A stretch of DNA of 64,000 bases from contig JADJBK010000006.1 in NCBI GenBank assembly GCA_016703745.1, forward strand, positions 1,612,001-1,676,000, read 5' to 3'. Positions 8,978 to 17,550 of this stretch are shown in pieces. The DNA comes from Nitrosomonas sp. (GTDB lineage Bacteria; Pseudomonadota; Gammaproteobacteria; Burkholderiales; Nitrosomonadaceae). The notes under the pieces were generated by a model. That model ran no database searches and had not been told where the DNA came from. It worked only from the letters and a program-made list of their open reading frames with translations. The position numbers were made by a program, and so were the translations under genes. The number at the start of each line of letters is the position of its first letter. The stretch's first letter is position 1.

Positions 8978-9838
8978 ATGCTGGTATCCATCGGTTATCT
9001 TGTTGTCATAGTATCTGTATTTGGTGGCTTTGCTCTGGCTGGAGGTCATTTGGGATCACTGGTTCAACCGGTTGAATTACTGATGATTGGCGGAGGAGCC
9101 GCAGGTGCGTTTTTTGTCGGCAATTCCGGCAAGGCGATTAAAGCGACACTTACTGCATTGCCACAGGTATTCAAAGGTGCCATGTACACCAAAGAAGTTT
9201 ACATGGAGTTAATGACCTTGCTCTATGAAATATTGGGCAAGATTCGCAAAGAAGGTTTGATGTCAATCGAAGCGGACGTGGATGAGCCTGATAAAAGTCC
9301 GCTTTTCACAAAGTATCCCAAAATCCTATCAGATCACCATGTTACTGAATTCATTACAGATTATCTGCGCCTGATGGTTGGCGGCAACCTGAATCCAATG
9401 GAAATCGAAAATCTGATGGATGGTGAAATTGAAACCCATCATCAGGAAGGTGAAGTACCCGTTCACGTTATCAGCAAACTCGGTGATGGCTTGCCTGCTT
9501 TCGGTATTGTCGCGGCAGTCATGGGGGTTGTGCATACAATGGAATCAGTGGGCATCCCTCCCGCTGAGCTGGGTAAATTAATTGCTGCAGCGTTAGTGGG
9601 AACCTTTTTAGGAATTCTGCTTGCCTATGGCTTCATTGGACCACTGGCCAGTCGTCTGGAGCAGAGATTGCATGAATCGAGCAAATTACTCGAATGTATC
9701 AAAGTAACTCTGTTAGCAAATCTTAACGGCTATGCGCCCGCGCTTGCAGTCGAATTCGGTAGAAAAGTATTATTTTCTACTGAGCGCCCCTCTTTCATGG
9801 AGCTGGAAAGCCACGTCAAGCAAAGCAAGGCGAAATAG
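8978..9838 (+). CDS. motA: Flagellar motor stator protein MotA
   Basis: Proton-channel stator subunit of the flagellar motor, inner membrane, four transmembrane segments. From 8978 it reads MLVSIGYLVVIVSVFGGFAL, collinear with the E. coli MotA start. Other hallmarks are VGNSGKAIKATLTALP, the cytoplasmic rotor-contacting loop with charged residues, LPAFGIVAAVMGVVHTMES, VGTFLGILLAYGFIGPLA and the C-terminal NGYAPALAVEFGRKVLFSTERP. Start 8978 (286 aa) is preferred to 8951 (295 aa) because a purine-rich AAGGGA (about 8963-8968) sits at correct spacing before it, and a sigma-28-like promoter would otherwise overlap the start. motB follows after 29 bp. Confidence 0.93.
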   Translation: MLVSIGYLVVIVSVFGGFALAGGHLGSLVQPVELLMIGGGAAGAFFVGNSGKAIKATLTALPQVFKGAMYTKEVYMELMTLLYEILGKIRKEGLMSIEADVDEPDKSPLFTKYPKILSDHHVTEFITDYLRLMVGGNLNPMEIENLMDGEIETHHQEGEVPVHVISKLGDGLPAFGIVAAVMGVVHTMESVGIPPAELGKLIAAALVGTFLGILLAYGFIGPLASRLEQRLHESSKLLECIKVTLLANLNGYAPALAVEFGRKVLFSTERPSFMELESHVKQSKAK

Positions 9839-9867
9839 CTGCGCCACAACCTTAAACTGGACTGCAA

Positions 9868-10809
9868 ATGGCTGAGAATATCGCACAAAAACCTATTGTT
9901 ATCAAGCGCATTAAGAAAGTTGCTGGCGGGCATCATGGCGGCGCATGGAAGATTGCTTACGCCGACTTTGTTACGGCCATGATGGCTTTCTTTTTGCTGA
10001 TGTGGCTATTGGGTTCTACCACACAGGGCGATAAAGAAGGTATCTCGGATTATTTCAAAACACCGCTGAAAATTGCTTTGCAAGGCGGAGATGGCAGTGG
10101 CGACAGTTCCAGTATCCTCAAGGGAGGCGGGGAAGATCTGACGCGACAAACCGGGCAGCGCAAACGCGCCGATTTTGAAAATCTGAAACAATCGGTTGAT
10201 CTCAAAACAGCGCTGGCATTACAGGAGCGCATCGAACTGCAACAGCTCAAAAAACTCAAAAAGAAGATAGAGCATTCCATTGAGAATAATCCGGCGCTCA
10301 AAAATTATAAGGCACAACTCTTGCTGGATATTACCTCCGAAGGATTGAGAATTCAGATTGTTGATGAGCGAAACAGGCCCATGTTCGCGATTGGCAAAGC
10401 CGAGCTCCAGCCCTACACACGCGAAATTCTGCGTGAAATCGGTAAAACACTCAACGATGTGAGCAACAAGGTCAGCCTTTCCGGGCACACCGACGCCACA
10501 CCCTACCCCAGCGGAGAAAAAAGCTACAGTAACTGGGAGTTATCTGCGGATCGCGCCAATGCCTCCCGACGTGAACTTATTGCTGGTGGAATGCATTCCG
10601 AGAAAATGCTGCGCGTTATCGGCTTGTCTTCAGCGGTACTATTTGACAAAAATGATCCATATAATCCATTCAACCGTCGCATCAGTATTATCATCATGAA
10701 TAAGAAAGCGGAAGAATCCATCAACCTCGAAAACCAGAGCATGGAGATACAACATTCGGATGAGATTGATTCGGCAGTAATCGAGCAAAATATGCCGCTT
10801 CAGCAATAA
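9868..10809 (+). CDS. motB: Flagellar motor stator protein MotB
   Basis: Partner of MotA that anchors the stator to peptidoglycan. A basic N-terminus leads to GGAWKIAYADFVTAMMAFFL, where Asp33 is the proton-carrying residue, in one transmembrane helix (about 29-48). A plug/linker region (about 50-140, rich in Lys/Glu/Leu) follows, then an OmpA-like peptidoglycan-binding domain (SLSGHTDATPYPSGEKSYSN..LSADRANASRREL, then NRRISIIIMNK). Length 313 aa. Cotranscribed with motA. No other flagellar genes are in the window, so motAB is detached from any flagellar cluster here. Confidence 0.95.
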   Translation: MAENIAQKPIVIKRIKKVAGGHHGGAWKIAYADFVTAMMAFFLLMWLLGSTTQGDKEGISDYFKTPLKIALQGGDGSGDSSSILKGGGEDLTRQTGQRKRADFENLKQSVDLKTALALQERIELQQLKKLKKKIEHSIENNPALKNYKAQLLLDITSEGLRIQIVDERNRPMFAIGKAELQPYTREILREIGKTLNDVSNKVSLSGHTDATPYPSGEKSYSNWELSADRANASRRELIAGGMHSEKMLRVIGLSSAVLFDKNDPYNPFNRRISIIIMNKKAEESINLENQSMEIQHSDEIDSAVIEQNMPLQQ

Positions 10810-10831
10810 CCGGCAACATCAAACCGTAATC

Positions 10832-11578
10832 TTGAATCATTCAGTCATAAAAGCCCTTGCCGTACAACTGGCCAGCCTGACTATCACAGTGCTGGCAGTC
10901 ATCCTGCTGCCATGGGACATCAACTGGTTCCAGGCAGCGGGGTTACAGAGCAGCGTGGCCGTAATGATCAGCTTCTGCTTGCCAGGGACGCCCTATTGGT
11001 GGCGACTTATTCATCTGGTTTTTGCGCCAGCACTGCTCACAGTCTCATTGTTGCAATTACCTGCTTACTGGTATTTAATTGGATTGATCAGTCTGGCATT
11101 GGTTTTCGGCAGAACTTATCGCACCCAGGTTCCACTTTTTTTGTCCAGTCAGCAAACTATCCATGCGCTTGCTGAATTACTCCCACAAAAACAACCCTTC
11201 AGTATGGTCGATCTTGGCTCTGGTTGCGGGGGAGTTATTTGTAAACTGGCCAGGGTTCTGCCCAATGGCCGCTATGATGGCGTAGAAGCGGCAGTTTTAC
11301 CCTGCTGGATTGGCAAATTGAGAGCCTGGCTATTTCACCAGCCCTGCGAGTTTCGCTGGAAAAATATCTGGCAACATAACCTGGATTCCTACGATGTGGT
11401 GTATGCCTATCTCTCCCCTGTGCCCATGTCCGACCTGTGGCAAAAAGTCACCCGGGAAATGCGTCCAGGCAGTCTGTTTATCAGTAATACCTTCCCGGTG
11501 CCGGGCGTCATGCCTGATCGCAGTATCACACTTGATGATTTCAGTGGTTCCGTTCTGTATATGTGGCAAATAAAATGA
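10832..11578 (+). CDS. Membrane-anchored class I SAM-dependent methyltransferase, substrate unknown
   Basis: The first ~90 residues contain three or four hydrophobic segments (AVQLASLTITVLAVILLPW; SVAVMISFCLPG; LVFAPALLTVSLLQLPAYW; LIGLISLALVFG). A compact methyltransferase domain follows with motif I as MVDLGSGCGGVICKLARVLP and an acidic motif II (YDGVEAA). Initiation is at TTG 10832, 22 bp after motB; no in-frame ATG gives the full membrane region. The substrate cannot be told. Family members with this layout are usually annotated only as class I SAM methyltransferases. The gene is the last core gene before the IS-rich region. Confidence 0.7.
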   Translation: MNHSVIKALAVQLASLTITVLAVILLPWDINWFQAAGLQSSVAVMISFCLPGTPYWWRLIHLVFAPALLTVSLLQLPAYWYLIGLISLALVFGRTYRTQVPLFLSSQQTIHALAELLPQKQPFSMVDLGSGCGGVICKLARVLPNGRYDGVEAAVLPCWIGKLRAWLFHQPCEFRWKNIWQHNLDSYDVVYAYLSPVPMSDLWQKVTREMRPGSLFISNTFPVPGVMPDRSITLDDFSGSVLYMWQIK

Positions 11579-11760
11579 AATAAAGGTAATCGGGCATAGT
11601 TCGCACCCAGGCCAGAAGAAATTTACTCGATCCACCAATCTATTAGACGACAATTAACCTGTCCGGTCAGGCGACAATTATCTTGACCGGTTGAGTGAAA
11701 GTATCAGTATGAGTTCTTTTCTATATAAGGAGAAAGAACGTAACCGTCCAACGCTCCCAT

Positions 11761-13363
11761 CTATCTTTCCTGCTGTTTAAGTGATTGAATGAATGCTGGT
11801 GTAAGCGGTAGCAATTCATCGATGCGGTTATTGGGCCAGGTGGGTAGTTTGGCGAGGGTGTCTGCAAGCCATGCGGCGGGATCGAGTTTGTTGAGTTGCG
11901 CGGTACCGAACAAGGTTTGAATGGCAGCGGCGCGTTGACCGGCACGTTCCGATCCGGTGAATAGCCAATTCTTTTTACCGATTGCGATCGGGCGGATGGT
12001 GTTCTCCACCGGGTTGTTGTCGATCGGAAGAGAGCCGGTTTGTGCGTAGCGGATGAGACCGGGCCAGCGTCTGAGGGTATAGTCGAGTGCTTTGGCGGAG
12101 CCGCCGCCATTTGCGGTCTGGCTACGGGTTTGCATCAGCCAGTCATGCAATGCATGCAGTGCGGGCAGGCTTCTGTCTGCCCGCAGTTGCAGGCGATCTT
12201 CGATGCTCAGGTCTTTGCCTTCTGCTTCGATTGCGTATAAGACGCTGATGCGCTGTATCGCTGCCAATGCCATCGTGCTGGCATTGGCCTGGTGCAGGTC
12301 GAAGAATTTGCGTCGCGCATGCGCCCAGCACGCCAATTCGACGCAAGGCGATGTGGCTGTGGAAAAAAGTGCTTTATACCCAGCATAGTCATCGACCATC
12401 AGGTGTCCTTGCCAATTTTGCAGAAAGTGCCGCGCATGCTGACCGCTACGGCCAGCTTGATAGTCGAAGACGATGATACGCGGCCCGGGTTCAAGGTCAT
12501 TGCTGCGGTAGGCCCACAGGTAGGCTTTACGGGTTTTGCCGCGACCGGGTTCCAATTGTGCAACTGGTGTTTCATCGGCATGCAGCGTGTTGCCCTGCAG
12601 TAGATGCCAGGTTAGGCGATCGACCAATGGTTGCAGGGCTACGCCGGTACGGCCTACCCATTCGGCCAGGGTGGAACGGGGCAGCGTGACCTGGTCACGG
12701 GCAGCAATCTGCTCCAGGCGATAAAGTGGCAGGTGATTCAGGTATTTGTTTGTCATCACCCAGGCAAGCAGGCCCGGGGCGGCCATGCCGCCATCGATGA
12801 CTGCCGGTGGCACGGGTTCTGCCGTGATGGTTTCCACAGGATTTGCAGGCGTACTGTGGGCGAATGTGGCGATGAACGAAGAATCTGGCGGGTTCCACGT
12901 CAAGCTGCTCGGTGATGTCTTCTCTGATATTAGTCAGATCGCAACCGCATCGGTCACATTGGCAGGATGCGGGTTCATGCCGGTGTTCGATGCGCGGCAG
13001 GTGATCTGGCAGCGGCTGACGACCGGCGCGGGTACGCGGCACTTTGGTGGCATTGGGGGTTGGTGTGCTGTTGATCTGTTCGATTTCAGCCTCAATGGCC
13101 GTGATATCGGTCAGCGCCGATTCTTCAAACAAAGAAAGCTGCCTGGGTGACAAGGCAGACAACGCTTCATTTTTCCTGCCAAATCGGATACGGCGCAGAT
13201 GCGCCAATTCCAGGGTGAGCGCCTGAATCTTGAGTTCCAGCGCATAAACTGTCTGCTGTGTTTGCTGGGTCAGATCAAGCTGAAATGCCTGAACCAGATT
13301 GACCACCTGTTGTTTGGTGGCCGTATCGAGGTTGAGTTGATCCAGTTGCGCCAGTGAATTCAT
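11761..13363 (-). pseudogene. tnpC: IS66 transposase TnpC, frameshifted (copy 1)
   Basis: DDE transposase of IS66. The intact version in copy 4 is 533 aa. Here one extra C at 12834-12835 (TTTCCACAGG instead of TTTCACAGG) breaks the frame inside the zinc-finger-like region before GGMAAPGLLAWV. The N-terminal part (leucine-rich coiled-coil segment and CQCDRCGCD motif) and the C-terminal catalytic part (LHADETPVAQ, MVDDYAGYKALF, PIDNNPVENTIRP) lie in different frames. The break is a single base, so the copy is either recently inactivated or a sequencing error. Confidence 0.88.
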
Positions 13364-13426
13364 GAGATGAATTATACCACGAAATCGCAATCAACCGCCT
13401 GTTAATAAACAACTATTACATATTTT

Positions 13427-13777
13427 CTACACCTGAAAATGCCATTGTGGCCGCGCCGATAAACGCCGCCAGTCTACGCCGGCAATCAACCATTCCCACT
13501 GCGATAGCGCTAACTCGACACACGCCGCATCCTGCCTCGGCCAGACAAACCGCCCCTGATGCAGGCGGCGCTGACATAACCACACCCCCGTGCCATCCCA
13601 CAGCAAGACCTTGATGCGATTGCCCGCGCGATTGCAGAATATGAACGCCGAACCCGCGCAGGGCGGGTGACCCAATACCTGCTGCACAATCATCGATAAG
13701 CCATCCATGCCGCGACGCATATCCACCGGATCGACCGCCAGCCAGATCTTACCCGCGTGCGCAATCAACCCAGACAT
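13427..13777 (-). CDS. tnpB: IS66 accessory protein TnpB (copy 1)
   Basis: IS66 Orf2-type accessory protein of about 116 aa with the family signature VDMRRGMDGLSMIVQQVLG, PCAGSAFIFCNRAGNRIKVLLWDGTGVWLCQRRL and the tail WLIAGVDWRR. Required for IS66 transposition together with TnpA, biochemical role unsettled. The start MSGLIAHAGKIWLAVDPVD overlaps the end of tnpA by 13 bp, the usual translational coupling. An alternative start seven codons upstream exists. Confidence 0.88.
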   Translation of the reverse strand: MSGLIAHAGKIWLAVDPVDMRRGMDGLSMIVQQVLGHPPCAGSAFIFCNRAGNRIKVLLWDGTGVWLCQRRLHQGRFVWPRQDAACVELALSQWEWLIAGVDWRRLSARPQWHFQV

Positions 13778-14061
13778 GACAGCAATTCTCCCAGCCATCG
13801 CGGGGAAACGCTCAGTGGTAATTCCAGCACATGCGTACCGCGACAGCGAAGCTGCAATACTTCCACTGACGCCGCTGTCGGCTTGATCGTAACCGGAATC
13901 AAGGCTGGCAGCTTGATATCATCGCGCCCACGCCGGTGAGCGCGCAACCAATTCCCAAACGTCTTCGCATTCAACCCGAGCGCCCGGCAATAGGCTGCCT
14001 GCGACAAACCGCTCGTTTGCCAGTTGCTGATATGCTTTTGCTTATCATCCTGTAATGCCAT
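13765..14061 (-). CDS. tnpA: IS66 accessory protein TnpA (copy 1)
   Basis: 98-aa IS66 Orf1-type protein with an N-terminal helix-turn-helix (HISNWQTSGLSQAAYCRALGL..KTFGNWLRAHRRG), a predicted DNA-binding fold. A strong AGGAGGATAA ribosome-binding site precedes the ATG. First gene of the tnpA-tnpB-tnpC operon. Identical in protein sequence to the copies at 22.1 and 60.4 kb. Confidence 0.88.
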   Translation of the reverse strand: MALQDDKQKHISNWQTSGLSQAAYCRALGLNAKTFGNWLRAHRRGRDDIKLPALIPVTIKPTAASVEVLQLRCRGTHVLELPLSVSPRWLGELLSCLG

Positions 14062-14142
14062 GGCTTATCCTCCTGTAAGGTAATGCAGAGGAGAATAATC
14101 CAGAAAATTGTGATTGCGTAGATGGGAGCGTTGGACGGTTAC

Positions 14143-14440
14143 GTATCACCAGCTGTGGGCGCGGGTACAACAACAATTTGATCCCGGACTCGCTTGCAAA
14201 TGGATGGTATCGGTGCTGCGTTTTGCCTACGACTATGATTGCGAGAGCCAGTTGGCCGCTGAATTGTTGCAACAACATCCGCTACCTGAACTGCAAACAC
14301 TGCAAAAGCGATTTCTGCGGCAGCATGCGCCACAGCCGGACATCCCAATTAAACAACACACTGCGGATACCTACGATCAACTCCTCAGCGGAAACTGGGC
14401 AACACAAGGAGGCAGCTCATGTCTGAATCGCTCCCACTGA
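14143..14440 (+). pseudogene. istA: IS21 transposase IstA, C-terminal remnant
   Basis: About 98 codons (YHQLWARVQQQFDPGLACKW ... GNWATQGGSS) matching the C-terminus of IS21 IstA integrases. The catalytic DDE core and the N-terminal helix-turn-helix are absent. The reading frame enters directly from the end of IS66 copy 1. The tail overlaps the istB start by 22 bp, as in intact IS21 elements. Confidence 0.75.
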
Positions 14441-15155
14441 TGCTCAAGGAACTCAGACTCCCTGCCTTTGGCCAGCATTACCGGCACTTCCAGGATCAAG
14501 CCGCAGAACACGCCTGGAGCTACAGCCAATATCTCGCCGCCCTGTGCGAACAGGAAGTCGCCCAGCGCTTCCAAAGCAGAATCAGCAACTGGACGCATGA
14601 AGCCAGACTACCGTGCGGCAAAAGCTTTGCCACTCTGGCGCTGACCGAACTGCCTCAAGCCGCTCAGAAAAAATCATCACGCTGCGCGACAATACCTACT
14701 GGGCGAGCCAGGCAGACAATGTGTTGCTGATCGGTCCCTCCGGTGTCGGCAAATCACATGTGGCGGCAGCATTGGGGTTGCATTTGATTGAACAAGGCAT
14801 CCGCGTCAAATGGATATCGGCTACCGCACTGGTTCAACTCCTGCAGCAAGCCAGGAAAGAACTGGACTTGATGTCCGCCATGACGCGGCTGGATAAATAC
14901 CGTGTACTGATCGTTGATGATATCGGCTATGTCAAAAAGACCGATTCGGAAACACAAGTATTGTTTGACTTCATTGCCCATCGCTATGAAAGCGGAAGTC
15001 TCATCATTACTTCAAACCAGCCTTTTAGCCAGTGGGATCAAATCTTCCCCGACACTATGATGACTGTTGCCGCCATCGACCGGATCATCCATCACGCAAC
15101 CATCATCGAAATCGACAGTGAAAGTTATAGGAGGAAAAACCAGAAAAAATCATGA
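14419..15155 (+). pseudogene. istB: IS21 helper ATPase IstB, single frameshift
   Basis: IstB is the AAA+ ATPase that helps IstA choose targets. The frame starts with a good site (AAGGAGGCAGCTC before the ATG) and reads SLPLMLKELRLPAFGQHYRH. It shifts near an A6 run at about 14668-14674 and resumes as IITLRDNTYWASQADNVLL. Walker A is IGPSGVGKSH and Walker B VLIVDDIGYVKK; ITSNQPFSQWDQIF follows. IstB is normally one frame of about 250 aa, so this reads as a disabling indel, though slippage at the A-run could allow some full-length product. Confidence 0.8.
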
Positions 15156-15308
15156 AGTAGCTAATAAACTCAACCGGCCATCATAATTGTCGTCAAAGCG
15201 GCCAAGATAATTGACGCGAGATACCAATCAGAATGGCGCGCCGCGCTCATCAAAAAAATAGTTAGCATCTGCCCGAAAACAGATTTTAAAATTTAAATTA
15301 CGGTGGAA

Positions 15309-15517
15309 ATTACGGTGACAGTTTACTAAATATATATCATATTGTCAGCATAGCTCGCTTACCTCGTATTGTAATGCCCGGTTATTCGGTTTGGAGGATT
15401 AGAGCGAAAAGTTAACAGCAATGACTGGCCGTTAGCTTTTCGATCTAATTTTTCAGACCAAATAGTCATGCTGACAATATGGTATAACCAGTGAATTTGA
15501 TAAACTGTCACCGTAAT
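15309..15517. repeat. MITE-like 209-bp inverted-repeat element
   Basis: The outer arms (15309-15325 and 15501-15517) are perfect 17-bp inverted repeats reading ATTACGGTGACAGTTTA. An inner pair ATATTGTCAGCAT (15339-15351, 15468-15480) is also inverted. The centre has a further imperfect palindrome (GCGAAAAGTTAAC with GTTAGCTTTTCG). No coding capacity. The whole unit can fold as one long interrupted hairpin, as non-autonomous transposon derivatives do. The left tip sequence AAATTACGGTG is duplicated directly beside it. The parent family is not identified. Confidence 0.65.
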
Positions 15518-15525
15518 AGGAGCGC

Positions 15526-15615
15526 TGGACGCATCCGATCCAGAACTGGAACCTGACGCTGTCGCAGCTGACCATGCACTTCCCGGAGCGGCTCGATGAC
15601 CACATCAGCCTGTAA
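15526..15615 (+). pseudogene. IS256-family transposase, C-terminal remnant
   Basis: Thirty codons, WTHPIQNWNLTLSQLTMHFP..RLDDHISL and a stop, resemble the conserved C-terminus of IS256-family (mutator-type) transposases, where a W-x-x-P-x-x-N-W motif precedes the terminal helix. Nothing else of the element remains; the MITE-like repeat abuts it upstream. Confidence 0.5.
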
Positions 15616-15650
15616 CCGCTGATTGGCTGACACAGAGTTTTGAACACCCT

Positions 15651-15696
15651 CTTTTTGAGTGACTGCCGTTCGGAATGTTTGTTTTTCAGAGGTTCT
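15651..15696 (+). mobile_element. Remnant right end of an IS5-type element
   Basis: About 46 bp ending CAGAGGTTCT, nearly identical to the right terminus of the complete IS5-type element ending at 17550 (TTTTTGAGTGACTGCC then TTGTTTTTCAGAGGTT). Both right ends are followed by CTAA. It truncates the C-terminus of the neighbouring leftward lipoprotein gene. Confidence 0.7.
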
Positions 15697-16320
15697 CTAA
15701 CAATGAAACTCACCTATCAGATTGATAAGCATCATAATCCATTTTCTGTGGAAGCGTAGTTCAGGAGGTGTTACCAGCACATCGTTAACTATAAGTTGAG
15801 GTAGAACAACGCGAAATTCATCGATCTCTGGTATGCCCAAATGGGCTGCCAATGAGTAATGCTTACCCCCCTCTCCCAACTCTGATTTTATTCTCTTACC
15901 CACCATTGGCTCATCGGTATCCAGTATATGTTCTTGAGTCGCCGGATTGAGCATGAGAATTTTATCCGTAAGATTAATTTTTCTAAACGCTGTTTTATCT
16001 AGCTAATTATTATCGCTCCAAAAAACTTGCACAGCAGCGCTTTTCAGCTTAACTATTTTCCCCTCTGGAATCTCAATGTGGATGACAATATATTTCTTGC
16101 CCTTGAGTTTCTCTAATGCAGAGTATATTTGTATGCCTTGCTGTGAAAAGCGAATCCTATTAGGAATATCTTCATTGATAAAACAGGAGGAATATATTGC
16201 TTCTCCACTATTAGATTCCAGGTAATAGTAGCGCACAGGAATGGGTGCGCAACTCATACACATGGAGGCAATAACGAATACTTGTAAGATTCGGTTTGAA
16301 GTATTTATACGCAGATTCAA
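15697..16320 (-). pseudogene. Putative lipoprotein gene with internal amber stop and truncated 3' end
   Basis: Unrecognised protein. The N-terminus (NRILQVFVIASMCMSCAPIP) is a lipoprotein signal with Cys in the lipobox. The frame runs to FWSDNN, hits TAG at 16003-16005, and continues open in the same frame (LDKTAFRKINLTDKIL ... LINLIGEFHC) for a further ~100 codons. That open continuation suggests one ancestral gene of at least 205 codons with a nonsense mutation. Its present 3' end is formed by the junction with an IS5-type remnant, so the natural C-terminus is gone. No function can be assigned. Confidence 0.5.
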
Positions 16321-16328
16321 TTTTGTAT

Positions 16329-16356
16329 TCCGGTGGCGGTTTACTAAATATATTTA
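16329..16356. repeat. Solo end related to the MITE-like repeat
   Basis: TTCCGGTGGCGGTTTACTAA, continuing ATATATTT, matches the left end of the 15309-15517 element at about 24 of 28 positions. It has no inverted partner nearby and is interrupted by the left end of the IS5-type element at 16358, so it is probably a second member of the same repeat family cut by that insertion. Confidence 0.5.
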
Positions 16357-16357
16357 A

Positions 16358-17550
16358 GGAACCTCTGATTAATTCCCCGCAAGTAATATAATTCTGCATC
16401 AAACTTTTTCGAGAAGCTATTCATGAAACCTTACCAACAGATGAGTTTTGCTGATGCCGAATACGCCAATAAGGGCAAAGTCACGCGCCGCGAGAAGTTT
16501 CTCGATCAACTTGACGGGTTATTGCCTTGGCAGGCTATGATTGATGTTATTGAACCACACTATGCGCCAGGCAATGGGCGTGGCCGCAAACCATTTGCCT
16601 TGGAATTGATGCTGCGCGCGCATGTTGCGCAAATTATCTACAACTATTCCGATCCGGGCATGGAAGATGCGCTGTATGAGATTGAATCACTGCGCCGTTT
16701 TTGCGGCATTCGTCTGGAAGCCGTGCCGGATGAAAGCACCATTTTGCAATTTCGGCATTTACTGGAAAAACACGGGTTAATGGATCAGATCTTCCAGGTC
16801 ATCAACCAAACGCTGGGTGAGCGTGGGTTGTTCTTGAAAGCCGGCACCATCGTCGATGCCAGCCTGATTGCCGCGCCGACTTCAACCAAAAATAAGAGCC
16901 GGTCGCGTGATCCAGAAATGCATTCCAGCAAAAAGGGCAATCAATGGTTTTTCGGCAGCAAGTTTCATATCGGCGTCGATCATGAAACCGGGTTGGTGCA
17001 TACGCTCAAAGTAACCTCGGGGCATGTCAGCGACGTTGCCGAAGCCGCCGCCCTGCTGCATGGCGAGGAACAGTTTGTCCATGGCGATGCCGGATATCAG
17101 GGGCTGGATAAACGCCCGGAGATGCCGGCAGAAAACCCTCCAGTCTGCGTAATCACGATGCGTCCGGGCAAACTGGCCAGGCTCACGAAAGACGATTCCG
17201 GCGCGGCTCAACTACTGCGCGGGGCCGCCCGCGAACTGGCGAAACGCCGCGCCAAAGTCGAACACGTGTTTCGGGATATCAAAATCCGCTTTGGGTATGC
17301 TAAAAATCGCTATCGCGGCCTGGCCAAAAATGCGGCCCGTTTGACCTTCCTGACAGCCATTGCCAACGTCATCCGTGGTGATGCTTATGAACGTCGATGT
17401 CTTGTTGCGTCTGAAATTTGAAAACAAGCCAGTAAATGAGCTTGTTTCCAGAGAGGAACGGCTGTTTTCATAAAAATCAGCGTCACTATTTGAAGTAGTG
17501 GTCAGTTTTTGAGTGACTGCCGTTCAGAATGTTTGTTTTTCAGAGGTTCC
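16358..17550 (+). mobile_element. IS5-family insertion sequence (about 1.19 kb)
   Basis: Ends share GGAACCTCTGA in inverted orientation (16358-16368 and 17540-17550) and enclose one complete transposase. Flanks are TTAA on the left and CTAA on the right, both fitting the YTAR target of IS5-type elements but not identical, so either one has mutated or the flanks come from different copies. It truncates an hsdR gene on its right. Confidence 0.82.
16423..17421 (+). CDS. IS5-family transposase
   Basis: 332-aa DDE transposase. The N-terminus QMSFADAEYANKGKVTRREK is the IS5 DUF772-type domain (MLRAHVAQIIYNYSDPGMED, YEIESLRRFCGI, PDESTILQFRHLLEKH). The catalytic residues are read as Asp in GTIVDASLIAAPTSTKNK, Asp in FVHGDAGYQG and Glu in KRRAKVEHVFRDIKIRFGY. 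The frame is intact and probably active. Confidence 0.92.
   Translation: MKPYQQMSFADAEYANKGKVTRREKFLDQLDGLLPWQAMIDVIEPHYAPGNGRGRKPFALELMLRAHVAQIIYNYSDPGMEDALYEIESLRRFCGIRLEAVPDESTILQFRHLLEKHGLMDQIFQVINQTLGERGLFLKAGTIVDASLIAAPTSTKNKSRSRDPEMHSSKKGNQWFFGSKFHIGVDHETGLVHTLKVTSGHVSDVAEAAALLHGEEQFVHGDAGYQGLDKRPEMPAENPPVCVITMRPGKLARLTKDDSGAAQLLRGAARELAKRRAKVEHVFRDIKIRFGYAKNRYRGLAKNAARLTFLTAIANVIRGDAYERRCLVASEI

Larger units (their letters stand above)
11740..14142 (-). mobile_element. IS66-family element, copy 1 (2403 bp, tnpC frameshifted)
   Basis: Bounded by perfect 24-bp inverted repeats starting GTAACCGTCCAACGCTCC. It carries tnpA, tnpB and tnpC reading leftward. The flanking octamers differ (GAAAGAAC left, GTATCACC right), so there is no target duplication. 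That fits the missing istA sequence next to it: a deletion or recombination between IS66 copies removed one original flank. It shares small variants with copy 3 (for example His in FDLHQANA and AKLPTW) against copies 2 and 4. Confidence 0.92.
11646..15216 (+). mobile_element. IS21-family element, broken by a nested IS66 and a large istA deletion
   Basis: The left end (about 11648-11695) contains two CGACAATTA-type repeats followed by CTTGACCGGTTGAGT. The right end (about 15168-15215) holds the same units in reverse orientation (ACTCAACCGGCC, ATAATTGTCG, AAGATAATTGACG). Such paired multiple terminal repeats are typical of IS21. Between them lie only the last ~100 codons of istA and a frameshifted istB. 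IS66 copy 1 sits just after a ribosome-binding-like AAGGAG at the expected istA start, and about 1.2 kb of istA is missing. The exact outer ends and any target duplication could not be fixed. The element is dead. Confidence 0.75.

Noticed and set aside
12040..12915. Forward open frames inside IS66 copy 1 (and the equivalents in the other copies)
   Set aside because: They are antisense shadows of tnpC, repeated identically in each copy, without family features.
11732..14150. 8-bp target duplication around IS66 copy 1
   Set aside because: The flanking octamers GAAAGAAC and GTATCACC differ.
14660..14680. Programmed frameshift in istB
   Set aside because: IstB is normally one continuous frame; an A6 run with a missing or extra base is better explained as mutation in a decayed element.
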